Shown piece by piece: positions 1 to 12,740 of a DNA stretch of 64,000 bases. A program made the translations under genes and the position numbers. The stretch lies in the NCBI GenBank assembly GCA_948567375.1, contig OX419756.1, positions 54,972,552 to 55,036,551 on the forward strand. Direction: 5' to 3'. Source of the stretch: Lunularia cruciata. Its lineage: Eukaryota > Streptophyta > Marchantiopsida > Lunulariales > Lunulariaceae. The notes beneath the pieces are model-generated. The model made no database searches. It was not told the DNA's origin and saw nothing but the letters and a program-made list of their open reading frames with translations. Position 1 is the stretch's first letter, and each line of letters begins with the position of its first letter.

Positions 1-999
1 GGAAGTCCTTCAACTCCACAAATCTCACACAACTCCTTGGTCTTAAATCTTCTCCCTCCCAATCTTGGTGAAAAAGGTCCAACATGCAAACCCAAGTCAA
101 GTAATCTTCTCCTTTCCCTCAATCTCTTGCTCTCAAAAGTCAATGGACATGAAATTGTCTTATGTCCCTTCTCTCTACCATAGAAAACACTTAGACTCAC
201 CCTTTCTTCCAAGTGGTGTAGGTTTTTGGATCCTCACAACACTCTCTTCAAATTCTATTCTAAACTCTCTTTTCCTCAAATCCTCCTCTAAAATCACCTC
301 AAAACCTTCGGGAATGTTGCATAGCCTCAATTTCCACACTTGGTGACCCTACATATTCCCAGATGAATCTAAACACTCAAACATGCTTTTTGTTGCTCTC
401 ATGCATGAGATCTCAACTATGAAAAATTGACCCTTTCTCACAATGTCACTCAACTCTCGCAACTATTATATCACAATCCTTTGAAATTTTTCACACTTGA
501 TCACAACTCCAAGGCGTCACTCCTTGCAAAATTTCAGATCTTTTCATCAAACCATTTGGCCTAGGCACCTTTCTATTCAGCACACATATTTCAGATTTGG
601 TTTGAAAACCACCTCCTCAGTTTAGAAACTCATTACTAGCTGCACAAGAATGATCCCTCTCTAATTTTTGAACCAAAAGGTAGGATATAATGCACTAAAT
701 TTTCTTGGAAAGTTTCAGAACAATCGACTAAAAATTGAAGAAATGGCAAACTCTCTATAATTTTCCAAAGAGCATGCAGTTACGGGAGCAATTTACCCTA
801 TTAACTTAAAAAAATTCTAGCTGAATGCTTATAGTAGCTCTCACAATAATTCAATTGTGCTAATTGAAAGATAACCCAAACTATCATGTATAGAAATTTC
901 AAATCTAGATCTCAAACTTGAGATTTTGCCCAAAATCACTATAATCCCCAAAATATGCAATCCACCTCACACAATCTCTCCACATCCTCTCATGTGTAC
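1..999 (-). mobile_element. F1 gypsy-family internal fragment (5' leader and extra zinc-knuckle gene), left-truncated
   Basis: This stretch is clearly related to 34196-35440 and 40636-41290 in the same window, which belong to two other copies of the F1 family. Read on the minus strand it holds the untranslated leader and the gene that lies upstream of gag in this family. The zinc-knuckle region near 170-215 is broken by a frameshift, so no product is expected. The element continues to the left of the window. The leader abuts the LTR fragment at 1000 directly. In the copy at 35442-35653 a 217-bp stretch containing the primer-binding site lies between them, so this copy has lost that site. Confidence 0.75.
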
Positions 1000-1132
1000 T
1001 GTGAGCCGGCCTGTCTCTCACTCAGGATGAACCTTTGATGACTATTATGGTAGCACACCATGGACTAAGAAAGCAAAGAACCACAACTCCATCATACTCC
1101 TCCAAAGCTAACACTCCAAGACTCAAGACATT
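1000..1132 (-). mobile_element. F1 LTR, truncated fragment
   Basis: It starts with TGTGAGCCGGCC and follows the complete F1 LTRs at 51690-52382 and 27962-28639 for about 133 bp. It then stops at AAGACATT, where unrelated gypsy sequence (element P) begins. Only the 3' end of the LTR, in element orientation, remains. Confidence 0.8.
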
Positions 1133-1201
1133 ATGTCATGAAAGATCTGTGAGGAAGGTCAATGGAAGGTAGATTGTGACATTGATTGGAAGGTAAACTC
1201 A

Positions 1202-1441
1202 GTGAACTGTACCAAGAATGCTTTGTGTGGAGCCTGTCCGATTGTCAAGATAAAGATTGGCAATGTCATAGAGCTGATTAATATGTTTGTTCACGATACC
1301 TTACCTTACCTAGTCGTACTAGGCCAGCCTTTCATCATACAATTTAGAATGGAAAGTAAGGTCTTGAGTGATGGCACTCATGTGGCAAAAGTCAAGAGTC
1401 AAAATGGAGCAAGGATAGTTCAATTTCCTACTATTTTTTGA
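1202..1441 (+). pseudogene. Element P protease-like open segment
   Basis: This is a 79-residue open segment. Its order of a hydrophobic stretch, a short linker and LGQPFI resembles the second half of a retroviral-type aspartic protease, which processes the Gag-Pol polyprotein. The catalytic D-[ST]-G is not visible, so only the C-terminal lobe seems to be left. It lies immediately upstream of RNase H and integrase remnants on the same strand, which supports a retroelement origin. Alternatives are weak, because the sequence is short and the family match rests on context. Confidence 0.45.
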
Positions 1442-2329
1442 GTAGTGATAGGAATAAGAGGGAGTTGAGAGATCTAGAGAAGCCTACTGGAAGGTAGGGT
1501 TTCCACTAGGTGCCTCAATAGGGTGGAAGAATGAGGCACCGTACACAGAATTCCACCATAGAAAATTGGTATGTAGGAGTGTTCTGATAAAACCTATATT
1601 GGGGTCCAAAAGGATAGGATTGTATGCTTTGTGCATACGAAGAGTACATCAAGAAGTTTGCAAAAGATGATGAGAAGAAAAGAGAAAATTTTGGAAGCAG
1701 CAAAGACAATGGAGGAAGGAGAGATTATCATTAATATTTTAGAAGATCAAGGAAAAGACAAGTTCTTCAAAGTTGATTACTTTGATGGAGATTTGCAACA
1801 AGATTTAAAGAAAGAATCTTCATAGAGTGACAAAGAAGGCACACTCAAATCAAATGATAGTTGTGGGGGTGCCAAAATAGCATTAAAGCAAGATATAAAT
1901 TGCTTGATTGGTGCATATATCATTCTAGAAACCAATTGCCTTTTGTTGTTAGGGATGATTGCTAACTATGATACACCATATCTTGCAATGTTATGTTGGA
2001 TAGCTTTTATTTGAATGTTCAATCAAATAGCTGACATGTTGTCTAGAGCATGTATGATGAAATTGAAGATGGCTGTAGAGTTGAAACACATGAAGTAGAG
2101 CAAGACCTATCCTTTAGAGAAAGCTATACACTGATGATCTTCTTATCATTGGGAAGTATCTTTGTTCCTTTAAGAAAAATTGAGAGTGGACCAAGGAAGA
2201 GTTTGAGAAGATTAGAAGAAAATCTTGCAAGTTCTTGTTGAAGGGAGGATATCTTTGGCAAAGACCCAAGAACCTTAATGGGATTTCATTGAGATAGTGG
2301 GTGATGAGGACACAAAAGGGAAGATACTC

Positions 2330-3370
2330 CAATAATCACATGATGTAGAGGCTGCAGGCCATCATGGAGTTCAAGGTACATATAATCACATTCAAGGATT
2401 GTATTGGTGGCCTGGAATTTACATAGATGTAAGGTGCTATGTGGAGACTTGTGAGACTTTCCAAGTCTATTCCAAGATATGGCATAGAGATGGATTGAAG
2501 CCAACATATCCGCTGAACCTTCATTTTTAGTGGGTTCTTGACTTAGTCCACATGCCTTTAGGAGTTTGAGGAGCAAGATATCTTGTTCTGGCCAAGGAGG
2601 ATCTATCTAACTATGTGGAATGAAGGGTGTTGACATCAACAAATAATAAACAAGTATGTCATTTCATCTTGGAGGATATTGTTACTAGGTATGGTTGCTT
2701 CTATCGGATGAGAGCAGATCAAAAGGAGTTAGATATGAATGAAGCTATAGAGTTTTGTGTTAAGTTCAACATCAAGCTAAACTTGACAACTTCATACAAT
2801 CCAAAAGCAAAAAATAAGAGCAAGCGAGGTCATCCACTAGTAGTAAAATGCTTTGGTAAAGTCTTGCCAAGGTAAAACACATAGGTGGCCTAATTTGTTA
2901 CCATTTGGCGCTTATGGCGGATAGGCTTAGTGATGAGAATGGCACCAATTGAATTAGTGCTTAGACATTTACCTATTATGCCCATGGAGGAAGACATCAC
3001 CAGCTGGAGGACTATTCAGTGGGAGGATAAGGTTTTTACAGAAGAGTTGATTGCACATTAGATTGAACATTTCAATCTTACACCACAAAAAATACAATTG
3101 GCAAGATAAAGTGTAAAGCAAGCACAATTGAGGAACAAGATTCTCTTTGACAAAACCCATCAACTACAACCAATACTTATCAACAAAGGAGATTGGGTGC
3201 TAATTTCATACAATAGCCTTGGCATGTAGCATTCAACACTCAAGAAGTTAACCCGTCAATGTCATGGACCATTTGTAATCACCAAGGTCCATGAGAATGC
3301 AACCTATAATGTACAAGAGTTAGATGGTGAAGAGCATTGACTACCATAGGCTCAAAAGAAGGTGAAAATT
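2330..3370 (+). pseudogene. Element P integrase remnant
   Basis: It would insert the element cDNA into the genome. The segment before the core reads GHHGVQGTYNHI...LYWWPG, the usual zinc-binding region in which histidines precede a tryptophan-rich stretch. The core reads FILEDIVTRYGCFYRMRADQ, where the usual second catalytic Asp lies in a TDxG-like motif (here RADQ). The tail contains GDWVLISYN and CHGPFVITKV, the GPF/Y-like end of gypsy integrases. Several in-frame stops interrupt it. RNase H lies just upstream on the same strand. Confidence 0.65.
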
Positions 3371-3560
3371 TTCAAACAACAAATTGGAGTTACAAAAGGA
3401 GATAATTGAAAAGGCAATTTGGAGGATGTATAGGATGATATTTTAGGTGAAGGTTTGAGCTAGATCTTTTATAACCTTGATGGTGCAGATCAAAGGCTGC
3501 ACAGGATTGGTGGGGTGAATGTTGTCCGAAAAACAATCTATGTTTCATTAGTGCTCTTTA

Positions 3561-6500
3561 GTATGGTAGGTAAACTAGTAGAAAATTATGTAGAATTTAG
3601 TTAAAATGCTAGTGGTAGGCATTAACTTTTGGATTTCAATAGCAAACTTTAGTATTTATAGAAATAGGGAGAAGATGAGCTTGCACTAAGGGATATTGAT
3701 GCCAACCAACGAAGACCACTTGGTATGATAAACCAAGAATGGTTGGAAAAAATTGTGGTTGCTTGATTGTTGCCAAATTGGACATTGCATTCCTTGATGT
3801 CTATTCCAAAATATACAACCTCAACAAGTTGCCCAAATGGAGTTTGTGGAGCATGATGATCAAGGAAACAAAGAATCCCAATAGGAGATATTAAGCCATT
3901 TATTGAAAACTTGATTAATTCCAATGGGATTGAAGGCTCAACCTATGCAAGTTTGATTCACTTGCAAGGTATGATTGTAGAATTTTGGTAGATTCTAAGA
4001 GTTTTAAGAATTGCATGTTTATGCGATTAGCAAAGCAATTCAATATTATCTTATAAAACCAATATTAGAAGCAAATTATGATAGCAGATGGTAGATAGAA
4101 AATTTCCATTCCAAAACTCACAACTTGTTGCATTTATTATTCCAAGAACATGAGATTTCTAGTCACTCCCTTACACTACTATATCATTCTAGGTCTTCCT
4201 TGGTTTGAATATCATAATGTTCAATTTGATTGGACTTGACATTAAACTCAAGTACAATGCCGTGGTAAAAATTACCAATTAGGTGGTCTAACACCTTTGA
4301 GTAAGCATCTTAAATAAGACAGACCCAAGATTGGAAGTTTGTCAATATAATAACTATAGAGTAAGATTTGGAGGAAGATATTCTTATTTTTGCAATGTGT
4401 ATCAAACCTATTGCACAAGGAGACTCTAATGAAGATCAAAAGCTAATGATTGATCAAATAATTTAATAATTTTCAAATGTATTTTGAGATGATCTTCTAA
4501 AAGGTTACCCTTTGATTGAGGTATGCCTTTTAAGATCAACTATTGCCAAGTAGTACTACAATGAGTAAAAAATCTATATTCCCACCAAAGGAGTTAGAAG
4601 AGCTTTGAACAACATTGACCAAGTTGTTAGAGAAGGATTTCATATGATATAGTATATCTCTTTGGTTAGCACCAATACTCTTTATACCAAAGAAGGATGG
4701 AGTAATTTATTTTGTATTGATTATTGTGGCTTTAATAAACAAACAATGAAGAATATGTATCCCTTGTATCAAATTGATGACTTGTTTGATCAATTGAGTA
4801 GAGCACATAGTTTCCAAAGCTAGATCTTTGAATAGTACTACAATGAGTAAAACAATCTATATTTTCACCAAATGGGTTAGAAGAGCTTTGAACAACATTG
4901 ATCAAGTTGTTAGAGAAGGATTTCATATGATATAGTATATCTCTTTGGTTAGCACCAATACTCTTTATATCAAAGAAGAATGGAGTAATTTATTTTGTAT
5001 TGATTATTGTGGCTTTAATAAACAAACAATGAAGAATGTATATCCCTTGTATCAAATTGATGACTTGTTGGGTCAATTGAGTAGAGCACATAGTTTTCAA
5101 AGCTAGATCTTTGAATAGTACTACAATGAGTAAAACAATCTATATCTATATAAACAATCTATATTCTCACCAAAGGTGTTAGAAGAGCTTTGAACAACAT
5201 TGACCAAGTTGTTAAAGAAGGATTTCATATGATATAGTATACCTCTTTGGTTAGCACCAATGCTCTTTATACCAAAGAAGGATGGAGTAATTTATTTTGT
5301 ATTGATTATTGTGGCTTTAATAAACAAACAATGAAGAATGTGTATCCCTTGTATCAGATTGATGACTTGTTGGATCAATTGAGTAGAGCACATGGCTTTC
5401 CAAGCTAGATCTTTGAAGCGGCTATTAGGAGATTTTTATTGATACAAAGAATGTGCAAAAGATTGCCTTTCACACAAGGTATGAGCATTTTGAATAAAGA
5501 GTTCTATCTTTTGGACTCACTAATGCTCCAATAATGGATCAAATGCATTGAGTGTTAGATAGGCTATTAGATCAATACATGGTGATGTTCTTGATGATAT
5601 TTTAATCTACAATAAGATAGAGGTAGAACACAAAAATCATGTATGAAAAGTCTTATGACAACTACTCCAATGTAAGTTTTATTGCAAGTCATAGTTTTAT
5701 TTAAGTCAAAGTGTGCCTTTTGGAAAAAGGTTTAAGGTCTTATCAAAGGAGACCAAGATGGAAAAGGAGAAAATCAAGGTCATTACCAATTGGCCTACTC
5801 CTAAAGATACCTCAAAATTATAGGGATTTAATAGATTGGTAAGTTATTAATGATGGATCATCCATTACTACGCTCACATAGTTATAACATTGATTGATCT
5901 TTTGGGGAAGACATCAAGCTTTAAGTGGACCACCAAGCATGAAGAAGCATTCAAGAAATTGAAGCATATGATGTCTTTATAACCCATCTTCCAACCATAT
6001 GATCATCAACTACCTTGTGTGGTTGATTTTGATGCTCTAAATTTACCATTAGAACTATGTTCAACAAGAATTTCTAGATGGTTTACATACATATTGCTTT
6101 TGTGTCTCATTGAATAAACATAGAATAAATGAATTATTTTTCCTAAGATCAAAAAAAATTGACAATGGTATATGTCATAAAGCTATGAAGATATTATCTA
6201 TTAAGGAAACCAATAATCATGCAAATCAATCACAAACCCTTGTTGTAAACCTTACATTTGGAGCACATGAAGAGTTTATATCATTGGTGGAAGGAACAAC
6301 TATAACTGTTTGACATCAAGCTTGAATACAAGCCTGGTTGATTCCATGTCATTCCTAATACCATCTCATGACATCTTGATTTGAGGATTCTTCTTGTTTC
6401 TCCTATGAAAGTAGTAACAATCACTACAGTGTCAACTGACTCAAAAGTACACATACATTTCAAGATTGCTTAACAATCAAATCTCTTCTTTCAACTAGTG

Positions 6501-7680
6501 CAAAGTCATCTTGCGGTGCATGACAAAGAATACAACACTTATTCCTTCAAGAAGGCCTTCTATTTTGTGAGAACTAGATCTATGTAAGATATGGGTGACC
6601 TCCCACTTATGCAACTTCAAGAGGCCTATGATTTACCAATCATTAATCATTTGGATGTGGAAAAAACCTTGAGTACCCTCTAACATTGGTGGTGATGGTC
6701 AAACATGGCACAAGAAGTTTGAGAGTTTATTTGATGTTGTGAGAGGTGCCAATGCAACAAGATCAACAACTAGAAATTGGATGACCTACTTTAATCACTT
6801 CACATTCTAGTTGTTTGATAGGAACATGTAAGTCTTGACCTCATCACATCCTTGTCCAAAATGGATTGGTGCTATACCGCCATTGTGGTATTTGTTGATA
6901 AACTTAGCAAGAAAATTCACTTGGCACCCATCATGGATACTCCCAATGCTAGCCAAGATTTACTTTGACATATCTTCAAGCACCATGGTATGCCAAGAGT
7001 GTCATCTCCAACCGTGATCTTTGATTCACTGGTAATTTTTTCAAACAATCTTCAAGCTACTTGGTACTAAGGTTGCTTTGTCATGGTCCATCATCCTTAA
7101 ATTGATGTTCAAACTGAATGCAAAAATTGCACCTTGGAAAATATACTTTGTGCCTTTGTCAACATTCACCATACCAATTAGAATGGTTGTCCTAAGGCTA
7201 CCAAGTTTTCCTACAAAAATTCCCAATAGGTAAGCACCAAGTTCTCCCTCTTCTTCCTTAATTTTAGCCAAGACCCACTTGTTCTAAATTCCCTTCTTGC
7301 TCTCCCACCATCTCACATTCTTCATGCTTCTACCTTCTTGTCCATGTTATCTAAATCTTTATAGCAAGCCAACTTGCATCTTCATGTTGCTCAAAATCAA
7401 CAAAAAGAATATGTTGATCAACATCATCATGATCTCATCTTTCAACTAGGTGAAAAGATCATCCTTTCTTCTAATAACCTTCCTCTCACACTTGATACTC
7501 AAGTTTGGAAACTTACTCCTAATTGGATAGAACTATTTGATGTTACTTAGATCATTTCTCCTATTGCCTATAGACTTGCCTTGCCTAGTCATATGTGGAT
7601 TGATTCTATCTTCCATGTTTCAAAGTAAAAACCCTTTGTCTCTAATCCATCTTCCTTTTCCACTTGTGGCCAATCCCTTC
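3561..7680 (+). mobile_element. Element Q: decayed Ty3/gypsy copy, left part, interrupted by element Z
   Basis: Translation of the plus strand gives a protease-like region near 4190-4250 (GLPWFEYHNVQFDWT), and reverse transcriptase from about 4640 ([12 protein letters not shown]) to about 5640 (VFLDDILIYNK). RNase H follows near 5985-6340 (QPYDHQLPCVVDFDAL), then an integrase zinc-binding remnant near 6530-6790 and the integrase core to about 7130. The integrase C-terminal region, near 7340-7630, ends with ISPIAYRLALPSHMWIDSIFHVSK. Stops and frameshifts are frequent. The element is cut at 7680 by the insertion of Z and resumes at 14008. The left limit is approximate. Confidence 0.7.
4555..5405 (+). 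repeat. Tandem triplication of about 282 bp inside the Q reverse transcriptase gene
   Basis: Three consecutive copies start with ACTACAATGAGTAAAA at 4555, 4837 and 5120. Each contains the same RT segment (KKDG ... AL.NKQ ... DLFDQLS) and ends with GCTAGATCTTTGAA. The third copy carries a short extra ATCTATATAAAC insertion near its start. The copies differ at few positions, so the duplication is younger than the general decay of Q. Confidence 0.85.
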
Positions 7681-7685
7681 CTCCT

Positions 7686-8282
7686 TGTAGTACTGCAAGG
7701 ACAAGAGAACTCTCAAAGAGAGATACAAGAGAGAAAACATAGGTTTCAAATTCAATCCTCCAATGCTCCAAAGGAGCACCTTCTCTTTACTATATAGCAA
7801 AGAGGATCCACTCAAAGGAAGCTCCACCCTTGGATTAGATACATGGATTGGTGACTTGTTAGCAAGCTCCATCCTTGGATTAGTTGTTTGGATGGGTGAC
7901 ATGTTAGTCCTTGTCCTATCTAGTTGGTCAAATGGGTTTGACTTTAGAGAATCTTTAGGGAATATTTTTATAGGGAGCTCAAAATTGCATGGGTGAAGTA
8001 CCATTGGAAAGCTCTCGACAAGAAAAATCATAGGGGGAGAAGGCAAGCATATGTGTTATTGAAGGGGGGAGTCTCTCTATTTTCAAGGCCTAATTCATCC
8101 GTTTAGGCCTTCAAAATTGGCTCTAAAGTTTTTAGGCTATTTTTGGCTTTTGCTCTATTAGTAGAAGTACTCTTTTGGTGACACCACTATCAGATCTACT
8201 AGCCCATTGTACACAACATCCTTCTAGATGCTACCAAGCCAATTTTCATCTCTAGATAATATGTCTAGCTGCTTGTATTATA
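7686..8282 (-). repeat. Element Z 3' LTR
   Basis: Long direct repeat of 13394-14002. It contains the shared stretch from GGACAAGAGAACTCTC to ATGTCTAGCTGCTTGTATTA. The first bases in element orientation are TATAATACAAGC, where the other copy has TGTAATACAAGC, so the terminal dinucleotide has mutated. Confidence 0.9.
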
Positions 8283-8344
8283 GACCTCACCTTTTTTAAG
8301 ATGCAATGTCCTCGTTGCAAAGTTGTTGCTCAAAAAGATTGAAT

Positions 8345-9603
8345 TAACACTTGTGTGTTGGTCAAATTGGCTATTGGCTCCCATGTTGCCTCATATAGTG
8401 GGTACCCTTTCCAATGGAACAAATATTCCACACGTGGATGGCGAGTACCATAGATGCATTTCTAGAGAATGCGTTTGACCTCATACTGCTCCGCCTCATG
8501 AACCAAGGTTGGACAAGGTCAACTTTCTTGGATGGAAGAGAAGTGAAGCGGCCAAGGAGCATATTGACATAATAGGGAAACATGAAACATCGGGTGGATC
8601 TTCATATGTGGCGGTACCTTGAGGTGATAGGCACGGTGCCGATGTGATGAAGGATGGAGAAAGGTCCAATGAAATGAGGTTTGAGCTTATGAGGACCAAC
8701 TAACTTGAGATTGGTGGTTGATAGCCAAACTTGATCTCCTACATTGAACTCCATGTGTTGGCGGTGTGCATCTACATATTGATTTTGCCAATTTTGGGTG
8801 ATTTTCAACATGTGCTTGCCGTGCTCCACCCTCCATTGGATTCTAGAAAAAAAAGTGTTGACAATGTCAACCTTAGTAGCCATTGGATGGACCTTCCTTA
8901 AACTTGAAGGTGTGAAAGGATGCTCTCTATACATGAGGAAGAACAATGTGACTTGTGTGGAGGCATTCACCAAATTGTTGTTAGTAAATTCCACCAATGG
9001 GAGTATGGTGTCCCAACTCTCTTGCTCATCCAAAGTAAAGCTCCTATATCTTCAATAGTGCAATTTTCTCTCTCTATTTGTCCATCAACCTGTGGATGGT
9101 AAGTTGTGGACATAGCTAATTAGGTTTTGAAGAACCCAAAGAGTGTTCTCTAAAACAAACTAGTGAATTAAGTGCCTTTATCTATAATGAGCACTCAAGA
9201 CAAGCCGTGATGGGAAAAGCCTCTAAGAACAATTAAGCTAGTTGTAGGGCTGTCACATCCTTGGTGGTAGGACGTATATGAATCATTTTGTTGAGTTGGT
9301 CGACAAAGACTATGATGGAATCAAACCTAGAGGTGGTCTTGGCAGTTCACAAACCAGATCCATGCTTACCTATTCCCAACATTGTGTAGGAGTGGAGAGA
9401 GGTTGGAGGAGTCCTATGGGAGCTTGATTAGAAGCCTCATTTGGTTGACAAAGTAGGTAGCTCTGAACATATTCCATCACATCATTGCTCATCTTGGGCC
9501 AATAGTAATGGCGTTTGACTACATCCAAGGTCTTGTCCATTCCAACAAGACCTCCAATGGCAAAATCATGACATTCCACTAGGATGGTGGTTCTTACATC
9601 CAT
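8345..9603 (-). pseudogene. Element Z integrase with C-terminal chromodomain (degraded)
   Basis: It would integrate the element cDNA, and the chromodomain would direct it to methylated-histone chromatin. On the minus strand the zinc-binding region lies at 9370-9603 (ECHDFAIGGLVGMDKTL...HYYWPKM). The core end and C-terminal region lie at 8602-9033 (PFTPSSL, FNVGDQVWLST, PHKLKPHFIGPF). A chromodomain follows at about 8350-8510, reading EQYEVKRIL and then VEYLFHWKGYP and EATWEPIANL, which carries the usual aromatic positions. One stop follows the first chromodomain strand, and frameshifts split the rest. The chromodomain places Z among the chromoviruses. This is a strong domain call, but the gene is dead. 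Confidence 0.85.
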
Positions 9604-9923
9604 ATAATCTGGGATCCATAACCTGCCATCATGGAAGGTGAGTCCTTGGGTGCTGGTGATGCTTTTGGATGATTGAGCACCTACAATCTGTGGATTGGTT
9701 TATGTAGCAACAAGAATCCTAGGCCAGAATTTAAGGATCATCTTGATTTCCACCACCAAATTGTTTGTCATTGGCATTCGGGTGAATGCATCTGCAAGTT
9801 GCTTCTTGCACTCCACATATTTGATTGTCATGTTGAATTTTTGTCTCCACTCTACCCACCAAATCTATCAATGAGAAAGATCTTTTTGTGTCTCGAGGTA
9901 GACTAGAGGTTTGTGGTCCATCT

Positions 9924-10965
9924 CTACCACAAATGCCTTCTCACCCAAATAGTGCTTCCAATGCTTGCCAACTCTTCTCCTTTGGTGATGTGATAGTTGC
10001 ATTCTGCCAATAGCAACTTACGAGAGAAATATCCAATTGGGTGCCATCCATCTTGCCATTCTTGTTGTAGGATTGCTCTTATTGCTACACTTGATGCATC
10101 TATAGCCATCTTGATTGGACATTTTGGGTTGTACCATTTCAAGATTGGTGCATGTAGTAATACACCTTTCAACTCTTGAAAGGCCAATTCTTGTGAGGTT
10201 CCCGATATCCACCTCTTCTCCTTTCCCAATAGTGTTGTTAGAGGTTGTGCAATCTTAGAGAAGTCCTTGACAATATCGATGATAAAACCCTATCAATCTC
10301 AAGAAACTCTTGAGTTGAGTATGATCTTTTGGTGCACTCCATTTTTGAATGACCTCTATTTTATATGTTAACACTTGGATACCCTGTGCACTTACTCTAA
10401 AACCTAAGTAGTCTACTTCAGATTTGCCAAACTCACATTTTGAGATTTTGGTATACAATTGATTTTGTCATAGAATTGGGAGGAATTCTCGTAGATGTTG
10501 CTTGTGCTATGTGAACATTCTATTGTAGACTAAGATGTCATCAAGAAAAATGATAACAGATTTATCTAAGTATGGATGAAATATGTCATTCATCAAACTT
10601 ATGAAAGTGGCTGGAGCATTAGTAAGGCCAAATGGCATCACCAAGTACTCAAAGTGACCGTGCCTTGTCCTAAAGGTCATTTTGTGTATGTCTTCTTTTG
10701 CAATCTTGATTTGGTTGTAACCACTCCACAAATCAAGTTTGGTGAAGTGCCTTGTCCTATTAAGTTGGTCAAAAAAGTCATCCATGCAAGGTAATGGATA
10801 TTTTTTCTTCACCGTTTGTTGATTTAGTCCTCGATAGTCAATGCACATGCATATTTTTCCGTCCTTCTTCTTCACAAACAGTATAAGAGCCCCATATGGT
10901 GATATGTTGGGTTGGATAAACCCCTTCTCTAACATATTCTTGATTTGAGCCTTACACTCCTCCAA
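9924..10965 (-). pseudogene. Element Z reverse transcriptase and RNase H (degraded)
   Basis: It would copy the element RNA into DNA and remove the RNA strand. The RT portion (10507-10965) shows [20 protein letters not shown], then [38 protein letters not shown] and the catalytic [11 protein letters not shown] (xDD). The next segment (10255-10458) has KCEFGKSEVDYLGFRVS and FLRLIGFYHRY, the standard thumb/connection region. RNase H begins in 9924-10229 (AFQELKGVLLHAPIL, MAIDASSVAI, YFSRKL). A frameshift separates these pieces. The residue pattern is typical of Ty3/gypsy. Confidence 0.88.
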
Positions 10966-11412
10966 CTCATGAGGTGATAGTCAATATGGGGCCTTACAAG
11001 GAGGTGTCTTCCCAAGATGTATCTCAATTTTATGATCTACTCTCCTTTTTGGTGGTAATCCTACAAGTAATTCATCCAAAAAGACATCTTGGAACTCATT
11101 GACCACATCTTTCAATTTCTCAAGAATTTACCTATTATGTTTGGCACTCTGGACTTCTCTTATTAAACCCCATGAAATATCTATCTGTCTTACCAATAGA
11201 TGTGCTCCTTATGACATACAGAGGCAACTCTTGCCTTTGTGATCTTCTTTTAATCCCAAAGATCTTCCATTGACTAGTTTTCACTACTTTCTTTCTCCAA
11301 TCCACTGTAGGGTTGTAGTGTTCCATCCATGGCATACCTAAGATCACATCATATCAAGCTAGTTGTATCTCTCACCACTTGATTGCTTCTTGATACCATC
11401 CTACAGAGAGTC

Positions 11413-12740
11413 TTACCTTTTTAGGTAACAACTCAATCCTCTTTGTCTGAACATTAGGTACACTTTGTCCTTCTTATCCTTTTCTAGTTGCATCTCCAAC
11501 CTTATTGCAATAGAGCCAGACAAGAAATTCTTTGTTGCCCTAGGGTCTATCAACACTCCCATTGGATTTTCTTCTAGCACTCCATTTACAACAATTAATT
11601 GTGCGTTTATCTTCCTCCTTCTTTGCACACTTATCCTCTTCCTCTGCCCACTTTTACTCTTCTTCACCAAGCCAATAAGGCTGCAAGGTACATTTTCTGG
11701 TGATCTTTATTTCCGATGCAGTTTCCATATCTTCCTCTTCAATTTGCCTCTCTATGTGGTTGAGAGGTTATTTGTATGGAGACCAAGGGCCTCTAAGATG
11801 ACAAACACAACAATTGATGGCTATGTGCTCAATTCGGCCATAATTGTAACATCATTGTTGTTTTGCTTGAGCCCCTTCTTCTTGTGGGACTCCTTCCCTC
11901 CTCCTTTTGTCTTTGTTCTCCTTGGAAAGGTCTTGCTCCTTTATCTTGGAACCAAATGTTGCCCAATTCTATAGGAATTGGTCCACCAAAATGGTGTGCC
12001 TTGGCCCGATAGTTTTGCATCCATGTAATCACTTCACCTCCTCCAAGTGCCCCTACTATTCTTTGAGCACAAGCAATGGCTTCAAAAATAATACATGGAT
12101 TTTGCAACATGAGCTCTTGACAAATCCACTCTTTTAATCCTCTCTTGAAATTGTCAAGAGCTTTGGTTGGACTCTTATCTATTATCGTAACTTGTAGATC
12201 TAGGAAATACCTCCATGTACTCTTGTATGCTATTCTTCTTCTTCAACCTCCAGAGTCTAGTCTAGGCCATTTGCACAAAATCCATAGATTGGAAATTCTT
12301 GAGCAACTCTTCTTGCATGGCTATCCAAGTGACCTCTCTTCCTTCTAGCTATAATGATCATTCCCAAGAGTCATACCATGTGAGGGCTTTATCAGTCAAG
12401 TACCCACACACAAACACACCTGCAAAATGGTTAGTGATCTTTGTTGTAAATAATCAAAGGTATAAATTCATTCTTGAAATCCAATTTTCCACTACTCTTA
12501 TGGAATATTGTCCCTTGTAAGGCTCAATGTTGCATGTCTTTTTCATTTGTAGTAACAATGCGGCTTGGTTGTTGATTGGAATTGGTGTCATCGGAATGTG
12601 TAACTCTCTAAGTACTTTGATTGCTACTACTAGTTGTGGAGATGGCTCCCCTTCTTGCATTACTTGATCATCCTTGACAATGTATATTTGATTTTGAAAT
12701 TCCTCCATGTTCATCTTGATTTCTCAAAATTCATTCAACA
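11413..12740 (-). pseudogene. Element Z gag and protease region (degraded)
   Basis: It would encode the capsid-like Gag and the protease. The protease segment at 11413-11670 has VLIDPRATKNFLSGSIAIRL, where the usual catalytic Asp is followed by P-R instead of the expected small residue and Gly. A zinc-knuckle remnant near 11815-11860 reads CYNYGRIEHIAINC, in which the second Cys of C-x2-C-x4-H-x4-C is Tyr. Gag-like sequence continues to about 12740 with several stops. Identification rests on position between the 5' LTR and RT and on these two motifs. Confidence 0.65.

Larger units (their letters stand above)
1133..3560 (+). mobile_element. Element P: decayed Ty3/gypsy copy that has lost reverse transcriptase
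   Basis: Plus-strand translation gives, in order, an aspartic-protease-like segment (1202-1441, with LGQPFI near its centre) and the end of RNase H (about 1860-2070, with YDTPYLAML and IADMLSRA). These are followed by the integrase zinc-binding region (about 2340-2500, GHHGVQGTYNHIQGLYWWPG), the integrase core (2627-2875, with DIVTRYGCF) and the integrase C-terminal region to about 3370 (QCHGPFVITKVHENATYNV). The gap between protease and RNase H is far too small for a reverse transcriptase, and no YxDD-type motif is present. Many stops and frameshifts show it is a pseudogene. Its LTRs were not located. Confidence 0.7.
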
